Part shown: positions 36,132 through 47,999 of the stretch, piece after piece
How positions within the stretch are numbered: position 1 is the stretch's first letter
Layout: the number at the start of each line of letters is the position of its first letter
Assembly: GCA_019787685.1 (NCBI GenBank)
Contig: JAHNUO010000004.1
Coordinates: 2,480,001-2,544,000 of the forward strand
Reading direction: 5' to 3'
Source of the DNA: Chiua virens
Taxonomy: Eukaryota > Basidiomycota > Agaricomycetes > Boletales > Boletaceae
DNA length: 64,000 nucleotides
Translations under genes and position numbers: made by a program
The notes under the pieces: generated by a model
Told to the model about the DNA's origin: nothing
The model's input: the letters and a program-made list of their open reading frames with translations, nothing else
Database searches by the model: none

Positions 36132-39100
36132 GAAGGAAGACCGATTCGACGCCGGTATTTTCCCGTTCTCGTACCCATGTACTTGTAGCTGAACTTTCGT
36201 CTCAATCTATGCAAATCCCTGTTAGATTGAATGCTACGGCTACTTCTCAAGACGTCGATACCCGCGCCCTCATTGACTCTGGGTCTGGGATCGACTGTAT
36301 CGACTGGCACTTCGTCCAGAAACCAAGTTCCCGAAAGATTGCCTTCCGAAACCTATCCCGGTTAGGAACGTCGATGCTACCGTGAACAAGAACAGTGATA
36401 TCAAGTTCACTACCACCCTCCGGATCGCTCTTGGCGGAGTACTCCAACACATCAAGTTCCATGTCATCCACTGTGGTTCTGAAAATGTCATCCTTGGACT
36501 ACCTTGGCTCAAGGCTACCAATCCAATCATCGATTGGGTTGCCAAAACCATCACCGTGTCCCCCCCCGAACCTGACCTTTCCCCCATCACCACCGACGAA
36601 CCAAAACACTCCGCCAAACTAGCTCATCCTCCCCTGCACAAACCCGTCCACCACCTCGATGTCGACCCTATCTGGGACAGCAAACTCTATGACTATCTCG
36701 GCACCGAAACAGGGCATCATTTTACGACCCAATCTGTGCAACACTCAGTCAACCACGTCATGCGTGCAGGACAACGCTTCATTTGAACCACTCAACCTGA
36801 GAAGCTCACCAATGCTACTGCCCTTGCGGCCACAGCAAAGAAACTAAAGGTCACTCTCTCTTTGGAATATTCAGAATTCGAATCCGTATTCATGAAGGAA
36901 CCCTTCAATCAGATGCCCCCCTCTAGGTCTTGCGACCATGAAATCCATCTGAAAGATACCTTCCAGCCAAAGGTTGGAAAGGTCTACCCCTTGTCTCCTG
37001 ATGAGCGCAAGGCCACCGACGATTTCATTGACAAACATCTTGCCAATGGCAAGATCCGCCCCTTGAACTCCCCTTAAGCCTCTCCCTTCTTTTTTGTCAA
37101 GAAGAAGGATGGCAAACTCTGTCCTTGTCAAGATTACCATTACATCAATGAACACACTGTTCGCGACACTTACCCCCTTCCTCTCATCTCTGACCTCATC
37201 AACAAACTCAAAGACGCTAAACTGTTCACCAAGTTTGATGTCCGATGGGGTTACAACAATGTTCATATCAAGGACGGACACCAATGGAAAGCCGCTGTAG
37301 GGAATAGGTATTCCCTGTGCTCGCATAGCACGTTTCCACACCCCGTCGTCACCCAATCCCAATCCCAATCTGTCTGCTTGTGCGAACTCATCCAGATTGC
37401 TGTATCCGTGCCCGTTTTGCCTTGGACTCTTTTATTTTATTTTGATGCTCCTTATTCGTACTTAGCATTGGCTAGACCATGTCACGCAGCCCTTGCAGGG
37501 ACGTTCGGGTGCCTCTCGAACTTTATACCATATGAAAACCTTCTTTTTATTATTATCCTTACTTAGGACAAGTCTGAGGGTATTCCCGAGGACTATAAAT
37601 TCACTGTATTGACAAAATACAGTAGCTTTTGCCCGTGTGCATCTGTCTCACATCGTTTTCAGTCGACATTCGTTTTCTCTCGCTCTCCTCGTATTTTCTC
37701 GATCCGGATCGGACTGCCGTGTCCGCTTTTCTATCTGTTTTAATCCGGATTCGCCCCGGATTCATCTTGGACTACTCAAAAACCATTATTCGTCGTTCAC
37801 CAACTCAGTGTTGTCCCTGGGTCAAACGGAATTGCATTCCTTCACCCTCTTTTCTATTTCTTTCAATCCCCCTGAGTATTGCACTTCAGCCGGGATAAAT
37901 TACCTTCACTGCATTCATTACTCACCACAGCCTCTTCGAACCTACAGTCATGTTCTTCAGACTGACCAATTCCCCCGCTACCTTCCAACACTTCATGAAT
38001 GACTCCTTCCGCGATATGATTGCTGAAGGATGGCTCATCATCTACATGGATGACCTCCTCATCTTCTCTGAAGGCAAGGCGACCCACACCAAACGCACCA
38101 AACGCGTTCTTGCTCGCATGAAGGAACTTGACCTTCACCTCAAACTCGAAAAATGCCACTTCGCCACCACCGAAGTAGAATACCTCGGCATCATCGCCCG
38201 CCCTGGCGAACTTGCCATGGACCCTGTCAAAGTAGCTGGTATTGCAGACTGGCCAACCCCTACCAAGCTCAAGGATGTCCAATCATTCATGGGCTTCGCC
38301 AACTTCTACCGTTGATTCATCCCCGACTATTCGACCATCGCCCAACCCCTTGTTGATCTCACAAAGAAAGATGCTCCTTGGACTTGGGACTCTCCCCAAA
38401 TTGCCACCTTCGAACGCCTTAAAAAGGCCTTCACCTCCGACCCCATGCTCCACTTCCCAGACACCTCTTGTCCCTTTGCTATTGCCACCGATGCATCCAA
38501 GTATGCCACAGGTGGAGTACTCCTCCAGACTGATGAGAATGGTGACTGGAAACCATGTTCCTACCTCTCTCAGTCCTTCAATGCAGCCAAGAGAAACTAT
38601 GATATCTATGACCGTGAACTCCTTGCCATCATTAGATCCCTCAAAGCCTGGCGCCACCATCTCCATGGGAGCGCACACCCTGTTATGGTCTTCTCCAACC
38701 ACAAGAACCTGACATACTTCCGTCAACCTCAAAACTTGAACCGCCGACAAGCTTGTTGGCTCCTTGACCTCGCCGACTTTGACCTGACATTCTCTCACAT
38801 CCCCGGGAAACTCCTCGATGGTCTGGATGTGCTCTCCTGCTGTCCCAACCATATCTCCTCTGACTCGGACAACGAAGATGTCACACTCCTCCCTGATGAC
38901 GCCTTTGTCAACCTTGTAACTTTGGACTTACAATCCTTAATCACCAAATCCTCAGTCAATGACCCTTTGGTCTTAGACACCCTCAATGCCCTGGATGGCA
39001 GCCTTCCGTCGTCATTCCATGCTCGCCTCTCTGATTTGGTGTCCTGACTTACCAGGGCCACGTTTACGTCCCACCCAATTTAGAGCTTCGACAACAAATC

Positions 39101-39868
39101 GTCACTTGTCACCATGACTCCCACTCCACTGGACACCCCGGCTTCTTGAAAACTCGACAACTTGTGGCCGCCAAATTTTGGTGGCCTGGACTCACTTCCT
39201 TCATATGCTCCTATGTGACCGATTGTGCCTCATGTCAACAACATAAGGTCAACACCCACCCGACCAACCCTCCATTGTCTCCGATCCCCTCCGCATGTTC
39301 CAGACCCTTTCAGAATGTCTCCGTAGATCTTATCACGGATCTTCCAGTCTCCGCGGAGGGCTATGACTCTCTCATGGTTGTGGTCGACCACAGCCTTACG
39401 AAGGAGGTAATTCTTTGCCCCACTGTAAAAACCGCTGACTCAGCAGGTATAGCCTGTCTCTTTTTCCACAAAGTTTACACCTGATTCGGCCTCTATGACA
39501 AAATTATCTCTGACCGTGGCCTGCAGTTCGCTTCTGCATTCGCAAAAGAGCTCTCCTGGCTTATCAGATACTGCCTCTCCCTCTTGACCGCCTATCACCC
39601 TCAATCTGATGGGGAGACGGAACGAGTCAATCAAGAAGTCAAGACCTATCTCCGCATGTACTGCCAGAACAACCTGGAGAAATGGGCTGACTTACTCCCT
39701 ATGGCCGAATTCGCGCACAACCACTGCCCCCACTCTGTCACTGGCAAGTCGCCATTCTTCTTGATGATGGGATACAAACCCCATCCTCTCCCTGCTATCA
39801 TTGTGGATACCAAACTCCCCGCTGTCGAAGAATGCCTCAAAACTCTCCCAGGCCGCTGCCTGCAATGA
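36132..39868 (+). pseudogene. Chromovirus pol: protease, RT (split by LTR), RNase H, integrase
   Basis: The protease active site is RALIDSGSGIDCID (about 36265-36305). RT begins near 36940 (PLSPDERKATDDFIDKHLAN), passes a TAA at 37075 (CAA expected) and [20 protein letters not shown], and breaks after HQWKAA at 37295. It resumes after the inserted LTR as FITHHSLFEPTVMFFRLTNS and the catalytic LIIYMDDLLIF. RNase H follows with FAIATDASKYATGGVL and YDIYDRELLAII. Integrase has an HHCC finger (HDSHSTGHPG with CASCQQHK) and DDE residues in LITDLPVS, IISDRGLQFAS and YHPQSDGETERVNQ. TGAs at 36784, 38314 and 39482 all fit CGA. A frameshift near 39860 leads to the chromodomain frame. Confidence 0.9.
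37296..37908 (+). mobile_element. Solo LTR of family 1, inserted in the chromovirus RT
   Basis: It starts TGTAGGGAATAGGTATTCCC and ends ATTACCTTCA. It interrupts the RT reading frame exactly between HQWKAA and FITHHSLFEP. The same LTR (with CCTTGCAGGGACGTTC, GACAAAATACAGTAGCTTTT and TTTTAATCCGGATTCGCCC) occurs as a 5' LTR at 51122-51776. The target duplication is not clear, possibly because of decay. The strand is set by comparison with the second copy, where internal sequence follows on the right. Confidence 0.85.
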
Positions 39869-41075
39869 GGCCCTTGCCGCCCATGAGCTTGCTAGACAAG
39901 CCATGAAAGCTCACTCCTTCCAAAAATTCAAACCGTTTGCTAAAGGAGACCGAGTTTGGCTAGAAGCCCGTAACCTAAAAAGGGAACTCATCTCCCCGAA
40001 ACTCGCATCTCACCAAGAAGGACTTTTCTCTATCACAGAAGTCCTCTCTCCGCTCACTTACCGCCTCCACCTTCCTAAGACCTGGAAGATCCATCCAGTC
40101 TTCCACGCTTCCCTCTTATCACCCTATCACGAAACAGAGACCTATGGTCTGAATTTCCCAAAACCACCTCCTGACCTTATCGCTGGTGAGGAGGAATATG
40201 AAATTGAATGGATCTTGTGCCACACCCAGAACCCCCAAAACCGCAAGTTCCTGATCCGATGGAAAGGGTATTCTGCTTCCGATGACTCATGGGAACCAGA
40301 ATCCAATCTAGGAAACGCCAAGGAAACCATCGATGCTTATAAGCATACCCATCCAAAAGATTTCCCCTCAGTCTCCTCACTAGCACCACCAAGACCACCT
40401 CGTTCCCCACTTAGACCACCACCTCCCATCACCGTCAATACAGTAATGACCTACTGTTCCTGCTCTACCCCTGACTTCGAAAATGAAATTATCCACCCTG
40501 TTCCTGTCTTCACTCTGACCACATCCATCCCTCACCTTCCTCTATCGCCGCTGGCCACACCCACCTCCAATGTCTCTACCCTCTCAACCAAATCCTCCCC
40601 CACAGAGTCCACCCGACCCCCTTCTTCTGCTGTTTCAGCAGTTACCTCTGCAGGATGGGGAGGCCCTTCTCAATGGCCTATTCCTCCTGAGTGCATTGAT
40701 TGCGTTCATTCTCCTCTCCAGGCAGTAGACCTCCGATACCACTCCCACACTATTTGTTCTTCTTCTTCCTCCCCCAAGTACTTTCACCACATGTGTGAAC
40801 TCATCCTAGACCCCGTGATGGCATTCCCCATCGAACATCACCTCGACTTGAACTCCCCTCTCAATGCTCTCTACTTGGCATATCTCCAATGCAAGTGCCT
40901 TACCTTCATCCAATCTGACCTACTCGGTCGTGATCGCCACTCCCACCTCCTCTCCGCTGTTACCGGACAAATCCATGATCGCATCTGTTCCTATATTGAG
41001 CACACCCTTCACCAGATGCACATGGGCGAATTCCTTGAGGATCTCCACCGCTACCAAGTGGACCTATCCCGCTGA
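39869..41075 (+). CDS. Chromovirus integrase C-terminus and chromodomain, with long Pro/Ser-rich tail
   Basis: An uninterrupted frame (open from 39801) contains the integrase C-terminal GPY/F-like region (FAKGDRVWLEARNLKRELIS, LTYRLHLPKTWKIHPVFHAS). A classical chromodomain follows at about 40195-40350 (YEIEWILCHTQN, KFLIRWKGYSASDDSWEPES), with the aromatic residues that bind methyl-lysine present. Beyond it lie about 230 residues rich in Pro, Ser and Thr, then a Cys/His-containing helical part (PLNALYLAYLQCKCLTFIQS). The chromodomain would direct integration to H3K9-methylated chromatin. The extra tail is not usual for the group. The frame ends at a TGA (41073-41075). Confidence 0.8.
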
Positions 41076-41590
41076 ATGGCTCCTCCTACCTGCCCGTCCT
41101 CAACCCCATCCACCTCATCCACTCCCTTCACTGAAGAGGAGATTACTGCCTGCAACCATGCTGAAGCTGAACTAATGTTTCAGACCGGTCAGGTATCCCT
41201 CCCCAACGATCACCCTAGATGGCATGAGGCCTGCTTTGAATGCTGAAAGCTTGGCCACATCCGCACTGAGTGCCCCATGTACCAGTGCCCCATCTGCCTC
41301 ACTTGGGCCCCAGGCCATATCCAATCCTGCTGCCCTGGACGACCTCCTAGGGTACGTGCTTGCACCCCACTTGCCAACCGGCTTACTCCTGTGGCCGCCG
41401 GAGCTACTTGGAGAAGGCGATCCCCTCATCCCGCCATTCCATCAATGTGATTATGCCTATGATGCCTATGATGATGGTCCCACATTGGAGATGCTTTAGC
41501 AGCCAGAAGTGTACCTCATCCTAACCCATCCATTTGATCACATGGTTCAGGCCCCTGCTTGGATCATGTGGCGAGACCATGGCTATTAGA
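41076..41590 (+). pseudogene. Post-chromodomain tail with zinc knuckles
   Basis: In frame after the TGA at 41073-41075 the sequence continues PSSTPSTSSTPFTEEEITAC, then EACFEC, a TGA, KLGHIRTEC, then YQCPICLTWAPGHIQSCCP. If the TGA replaces one residue, the first block is a CX2CX4HX4C zinc knuckle, followed by a second Cys/His cluster. A shifted frame then gives an acidic end (YAYDAYDDGPTLEML) and a TAG. This looks like a nucleic-acid-binding extension or a separate 3' ORF. Confidence 0.55.
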
Positions 41591-41639
41591 TTCTCACTGA
41601 ATCTTTCCAAATGTTCTATCTGGCTTGACCAATTTCCAT

Positions 41640-44600
41640 CATGGACCATGTCATGACAGTAGGCAATGTGGGTAAGATTGAAGAGGAAGCAACAGATGAC
41701 CAGGTATGCCTTCTGCACTCATGGTCACATTGTATGTGGTCGCCTGCCAATATTTTCTGAGAAAGAGAAATATATTCAAGTGAATCTGGAGCAAGACAAG
41801 GTTGACATTTCTGTCAACAACATCGAGATCTCAATCGACATAGGCAGTATCATCTGGATGACCAGAAAGCTGGTATGCAAGAATAGCATTGGGATATATC
41901 TCATGCCCATCTATGATAGAAAGCCTGGAATTCCCAAGCACAACCATGTCTATGTCGACATTCTCATTCCTCAGTCAGAAGAAGATCAGGATGCTTCTGG
42001 ACATCATACAGAATGGATATCCAAGAAGTTTCCCCTCAATGCCATATGAAACAACCTAGAATAAAGATTGAACTGGTAGTTGGATAAGAGTATAGGAGAG
42101 GGTGTTCAATTAAAGAGGCAAAAACTCCAAGAGAACTTTGTTAGAGTTTCCTGGACTAATTCATGGGGTTTATATATATACTACATGGATGGCAGAGTTC
42201 TAATCTGAGTATGAACTACGTAGATAAGGGAACGAAACATGATTGAAAGATAAGGTGTGAATCATATGAGTCATGATGAATTGGAAATGAAAGATAAGAG
42301 AATGAGTCATGTTAGATGCTGTGTTTATGTGGCGACCAATAGGATATGATCCTGTGGACAGCCTTAACATGAGGCATAAACGTTAGAAATAATTAAAAGT
42401 ATAATCCATATGATGATGAAACATTGAGATCGTAACACCATACCTCATGCCATCATTGGAAAGCTTTCCTCCTCTACTGGACATGGTCTAAATGTCTATA
42501 TTTTCTTTCCCCAGATAATTCATCGCAGTCTCCTTACAGGAAGACACATGAACATGATGCCCAAAGGAGTACTGGACCCCTTTTGGGAGGAAGTCTTTTT
42601 TCCTGCTGTTGATGAACAGGCTGGTGAAGGCTGAACGCCTTATGTACCACAGACATTGGAAAAAGGCAGATATAAACAAAGGGGCTCTTCAAGCAGTTGG
42701 AGAACATATCCACTGTCCAATCAAGTATTCCTAGAGATCCAGGACATAATAAAGCGTCTTATTTCAGAGCAGGAAGATCGCTCCATATATGGCTCCTTCT
42801 TCTTTGTGGTCGAAGGCAAGGAAATCAAGCTGTTAACAAAGGATAGTCAAGGAGGGGAATATATTTCTCCAGAGATGGCTCTTAGACAAAATCTCTCCTG
42901 CTTGGATTGGACCCATATGCTTGACTGTCACAATGGAGAGCTCTTTATTGATGTCGGGGTCTCCTTCACTCCCCAATCCAAAGATCCATTGATTGGCTTG
43001 TGGAAACTAGATCTATTGGAGCAATCCTATGCAGCTGCTGGATTCAACATGGGAACTGCCCACTATCACTGCATGCTTTACAAGTATAGAGCATTGCAGG
43101 CAAAGATGCCTCAGGATCATGCTCTTCAAACTGATGTGGCTTTTAGAAGCACCTACAACATCTATTATGAGGCTGTCTATCCCAACAACAACATCCCTAC
43201 CTTTGCCAAAGACAGTGACACCTACAACCTGGCTCCAGTCTATTACAAGGAATATTCCAGCACCATCAAGATCCTTTGGAAAGCCAAAACCAAGACTTAT
43301 GGTGTGAGGGATGAATATAGGGTCAGTGGACAGGCTGCTCAAATTTTATTGAGGAACATTATACCCAAGGTGAGTAGCTACAATGTATCTTTGCTCCTCC
43401 CTTGACTAAGCATCATAAAGGCAAGACAATATATGGAATCCAACCCAGTCCTTTGGCTCTTCTCTGATATCTGGTTTGAATTTCTTGCCAAAAGGATAGA
43501 GGAAGTTCAGAGAACACAAATTCAGCTGAAGAGACTCAACCCTCCCAATCTGGGCATTCTTACTGGGATTCTAAACCATGTGCTTTGGTCTACTATTTTT
43601 ATATCCATTGTCTTTGACTTTCATATCAGGGAGTCCTTGGCACTGTTGGAATATCGTCATGTGGTAGAAAGAGCCCACATGTTCTTTCTTCAAGAGCTGG
43701 AGCTTAGGTTGCAGCCATGTCTTGACACTATTCAAGAAATAGACAACTTTCGTGTCTTGGCTTTGATAGGCCTTAGTGCAAAGGCTCAATGTGACAAAGC
43801 CCTTGCCTCTCAACATCCCACTATCCTGGATGGTTTCAATCAAACAGCCATGTTTCCTATTGGACCAAATCCCATCTTGATACTAAAGGAATGGAGGATA
43901 CCTGGTAGCTTGCAACATCAGCCTGTCATCTTGGCTCATTTGTTTTGCCAGTTTACCACACAAACATGGTTGATGGTGCATAACACTGCCTTGAAGGGAG
44001 TTGAACCCATGCCAACCTCCTTGGCTGATGCAATGAAATGTTGAACTGTTTTCAGCATTGATCAGACATTGCTTCATACCATCTTTGAAGATTGCAATAC
44101 AGGCCTAGAGACAGAGGACGGAATCATTCATGGTTGTCAAGGGCCACATTCTATGTCCTTTTCAAGCCATAAAGACATATACTTTCCTGCACAGGAAGCT
44201 GCATCCCCCAAAGCTGGATCACAGCGGTTGTCGTTCTGGGAGAACAATGGTTATATCAAAGCCTACCATGGCCTGCTGAAGGAGTGGACAGAAGAAGATA
44301 TGTTTTACTTGAATGATGGCCTAGGAACTATTTTCTCACATCTCCAGAGTCTTCCTGCAAGTCAAAAGCCAACACGAAAAACCAAAGGATTTATATGGCA
44401 TGTCAAGATGAACTCTTTTGTGTTCTATACCAACCCAAAATATTACAAGGTCGAAGGGTTGGGCAAGGAGTTGAAGGAAAATAGAAGACCTATGGCAAAA
44501 CAGACAGCTCATTGTCAGCTAAAGTCAAGGAAGGTGTTTGAAGAGGTGTTATGGCACAGCAATGGATTCGATGGTCTGGCAAGCAAACAAGTGGAGACAG

Positions 44601-44885
44601 ACAGAAAGTTGCGATGTACAAGACTACAGAGACTTGGTACTGTGGCAAAGAACAAGAGAAAGCCTCCTCAGCAAACCAAGATACCACCCAAGGACTTCAA
44701 GCCTACAGAGCTTTGACCTTTGACTCCTGAGGATGGGGATGAACTTGATCAACCACTGGTGGAGTTGATTGGAATAAATCCAGGTGGTGCTAGAAATCAT
44801 CAAGTTTCAAAAAAATGACAGAGGAGGAGGAGGAGGAGGAGAAGAAGAAGAAGAAAAGTGATAAGAATGAAAGTGATGATGATAC
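41640..44885 (+). pseudogene. Unknown basidiomycete repeat-associated gene, cut by a solo LTR
   Basis: The left part (41666-42046) reads YIQVNLEQDKVDISVNNIEI and HNHVYVDILIP. It is interrupted by the LTR at 42047-42437. To the right, after an intron with acceptor TTCCCCAG (42515), come HRSLLTGRHMNMMPKGVLDP and FWEEVFFPAVDEQ, a TGA (CGA expected), RYKQRGSSSSWRTYPLSNQV and HNGELFIDVGVSFTPQSKDP. Next is YGVRDEYRVSGQAAQILLRN, with an intron from 43372 (GTGAGT) to about 43420. A helical region follows with a second TGA after DAMKC, then HSNGFDGLASKQ, a basic stretch and a run of Glu/Lys/Asp (44818-44885). I know this arrangement from multicopy mushroom proteins without assigned function. No catalytic motif is recognised. 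Confidence 0.6.
42047..42437 (-). mobile_element. Solo LTR of family 2, minus orientation, TSD CCATA
   Basis: Read on the minus strand it starts TGTTACGATCTCAATG and ends TCTAGGTTGTTTCA. It is flanked by CCATA on both sides (42042-42046 and 42438-42442), a perfect 5-bp target duplication. It carries the family's TATATAAACCCCATGAAT box and the CTAACAAAGTTCTCTTGG block found in the LTRs at 50480, 57222 and 62713. The insertion splits the unknown gene around it. Confidence 0.95.
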
Positions 44886-44911
44886 ACATATGTAATGCAG
44901 AAAATATTGTA

Positions 44912-46481
44912 CAGTGGCTCAAACAACTGTCCCAATGTTTGCATGTTTTTCACTAAACGCAATAAAACGCGGTAACCACTTAATCTTACCCAAACATGTG
45001 GGAATATGAAATATAGTACCTACTCCTGGCTTTCTATTGGACCAAGGGTTAAAGGATTTGAATAAGATTTGATGAAATGGCAATCATTTCAAAATGATCA
45101 CTCATTGGGACAGTTCTTTGACTTTAAGTTTGGATTACATATATTAGACCCTAACATGTTGTAAAGTACTTACATACATTTGATAATGGTTCTATTATGT
45201 TTTATTTATGTAACTATCATCAGCTAGCACCATATAAACCCCACCATTTCATAGTAACTTTCCTATCATCATCATGAAAGCTCTTAAGGGAAAATACTGT
45301 TTCCTTTCTTTTCCTGAATCTCTCTTCCAGGAAAATAACCTCTCAAACTTGTCTAGGCAAGTCTACAGTGTCTAGGGTCCTTCAGGAAGTCCAGCTAGAC
45401 AAGACTAAATATCTTGGTGGTTACTCTTCAAAGTTTTCATTTACCAGCAAAAGGGCTATTGTATAACAGATCATTACTGGCAAGGCCAAAAATGCTATTC
45501 AGCTCACTATACTTATCAATATCATTATTGATACTCCTCTCTACCCTCAGACAGTCAGAAATACCCTCAAGAAAGCCTCTTTGAAAGCTGTAGTAGAGAA
45601 CAAAAACCTCTTCTCTTCAAGAGTCACAAGAAAAGATGATTGGCCTATGCTTTCAAATACTAGCATTGGACTGTGGAGGGTGGGAAAAGGGTTGTATAGT
45701 TAAATAAGACTAAAGTCAATAGGATTGGGTCATATAAACAAGAATATGTGTGGAAAAATGCAGGAGAGTAGTTGATTGCTAGAGGTATAGTCAGGCATAG
45801 GCCTATATAGGATGGAATGGAGTGGGAGTTTAGAGTGAGATGTACAGAAAGATGGATGCTGAGCAGTATGTGACAATTTCAAAGCAGGGGTTGCTGGAAA
45901 GCATTGAAAATTTTACAATTTCAGAAGGTGAGATCATTTTTCAATAAGATAATAATGCCAAGCATACCTCTAAAACAGTTCAGACCTGGGTCAAAGATCA
46001 AGAGATTGGATCTTTAGATTGGCCTGCACAGTCTCTATACTTCACTTCCTTTGAACATACCTGAAATCATCTGAAACAATAACTTTTAGTGTATAAAAGT
46101 GCCTCTAAGGAGTTTATCATTTATAGGAGAGGTTAGCAGAGGAGTGGGGGAATATTTGTGCAGAATAGCATCAGAAATGGATTAAAAGCATGAATAGAAG
46201 GCTTGAAGTAGTTATCAAGGCCAAAGGAGGTCATACTAAATACTAAATACTTATATTTATATAAAGTCAAAAAACTGTCCCAATGCACTCAGTGACCATT
46301 TTGAAATGAATGCCATTTCATCAAATCTTATTCAAATTCTTTGACCCTTGGTCCAATAGAAAGCCAGGAGTAAGCACTATATTTCATACACCCACAGATT
46401 TGGGTAAGGTTTAGTGGTTACTGCGTTTTGTTATGTTTAGTGAAAAACATGCAAACATTGGGACAGTTGTTTGAGCCACTG
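44912..46481. mobile_element. Second Tc1-type transposon, TA-flanked, decayed
   Basis: Bounded by TA at 44910-44911 and 46482-46483. Its termini are CAGTGGCTCAAACAACTGTC and the inverse, and the inverted repeats are about 215-220 bp long (44912-45126 and 46262-46481). CAAACAACTGTCCCAATG is echoed at the inner end of each repeat as CATTGGGACAGTTCTTTG. The TIR sequence is unrelated to that of the element at 14250 beyond CAGTG, but the architecture is the same. Confidence 0.9.
45276..46245 (+). pseudogene. Tc1-type transposase, heavily decayed
   Basis: Fragments in shifting frames can be recognised: AKNAIQLTILINIIIDTPLY, KTKVNRIGS, YVWKNAGE, then IIFQ-stop-DNNAKHTSKTVQTW, SLDWPAQS and SFEHT. 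These correspond to the first and second catalytic Asp regions and the final Glu region of a DDE transposase. More than ten stops and several frameshifts are present, so this copy is much older than the one at 14250. Confidence 0.75.
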
Positions 46482-46689
46482 TATACTTTCTTTCTGAAAC
46501 TCTGAGCTTCTTACTCTTATTATATATATATCTCTCTACATAGTGGACTTTCATCACTGAGACCCAGTTTGAAAATTTTCCTAGGTGTTGATCACTTCTA
46601 GAATGCCCTAAGAACAAGACCTCATGTCAGTGGTGCTTTCCTTTGCACAATGCTACTATGTTGCCTTCTATTCCATGAATAAAAATTAG

Positions 46690-47935
46690 TTTTGTAACAT
46701 CAAGAGCATTACTCACAAATAGTGTAGTAAAAAGTGTAGTAAAAAAGTGCAGTGAAAAGTGTAGTGAAAGTGTACAAAAGGTGTAGTAAAGCATACAAAA
46801 AATGTGTAGACAAAAAGGTAGTTTGCTGAGGTTCATAATTTTGTAGTATTATGTTTGTAATAGTTCATACTATAGTTTGTAATGTGTTCATAGTTACTAT
46901 GAACATACTACGAACACATTAGTATTATGTTCGTAATGGTTCATAATGTGTTTGTAGTTACTACAAACATACTACAAAAACACTGTGAGAAATATGGTAC
47001 ATTTGTTTCACTACCGGATGTTTCGCCACTGGATTCCCATCATTTACAGGGTATTTACTAACTCTCCACATCACTACATCGATGCAATCTACCCTTTACA
47101 CCTTTGAATTGCCATAGCTCCCCCCCATACCCCCTTGGACCACGAAATGTGACATGGTACATTTGTTTCATCACCAGATGTTTTGACGCTTGATTTCCAT
47201 CATTTACTAACTCTCCCCATTGCTTGATCAACATGATTCACCCTCGACGCCTTTGAACTGCCATAGCCCCCCTCATACCCCCTTGGTCCAAAAATGTGAC
47301 ACAGTACATTCATTTCACTGCTGGATGTTTCACCATTTGATTCCCAGTATCTACAGGGTACTTACTCATTCTCCCTGCCACTTGATCAATGTGATTCACC
47401 TCTCACACCTTCAAACCACCATAGTGCCTCTCATACCCCCTTGGGCCTTTATGTATTGTAGCATTAGTTTGTACGGACATCATAGAATTGAATATATATA
47501 TTATTCCTTTGTGATTGTAAAGTACTGTACTACAGACAAATAGGACTGTGGACACTAGGAACATACACTATGAACTATACTACAAATACACTACAAACAT
47601 CAGCAAACTGCCTGTTTGTCTTCACAGACCCAACTGACAGATGCTACACATTTTTTGTACACTTTTACTACACTTTTCACTACACTGTTTTTACTACACT
47701 TGTGCTACACTTTTTACTACACTTTTTTTGTACACTTCACTACACTTTTTGTACACTTTCACCACACTTTTTGCTACACTTTACTACACTTTTACTACAC
47801 TTTTTTCGTACACTTTGCTACACTTTTTACTACACTTTTACTATACTTTTACTATACTTTTTCACTACACCTTTTCACTACACTTTCTTCATATGCTTAA
47901 CTACACTTTCGCTACATTTTCATATCAACAGTGCT
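46690..47935. mobile_element. Foldback-like element with GTGTAGTAAAA-repeat arms
   Basis: The left arm (46700-46860) is made of GTGTAGTAAAA and GTGTACAAAA units followed by GTAGTTTGCTGA. The right arm (about 47595-47935) is the inverse: CAGCAAACTGCC, then units of TTTTACTACAC and TTTGTACAC. Between them, 46860-46990 has ATGTTCGTAATGGTTCATA-type repeats, and 46985-47460 holds three tandem copies of a roughly 155-bp unit (GGTACATTTGTTTCA ... CATACCCCCTTGG). No coding frame is visible. The structure matches foldback/MITE-like non-autonomous DNA elements with internally repetitive arms. Confidence 0.65.
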
Positions 47936-47999
47936 ATCTTTGCTGTACTTATCTGTATCTTTGTGTTTTGCACTTTTTCTAGGACAGGTTTGGCATTCT

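Larger units (their letters stand above)
35230..41590 (+). mobile_element. Ty3/gypsy chromovirus, decayed, with an LTR of another element inserted in its RT
   Basis: The order gag, CCHC knuckle, protease, RT, RNase H, integrase, chromodomain is that of Ty3/gypsy chromoviruses. The RT is cut at 37296-37908 by a solo LTR. The element's own LTRs were not found. Codon usage is GC-richer than in the flanking AT-rich DNA, with many C-ending codons. Stops are mostly TGA where CGA is expected. Confidence 0.85.
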
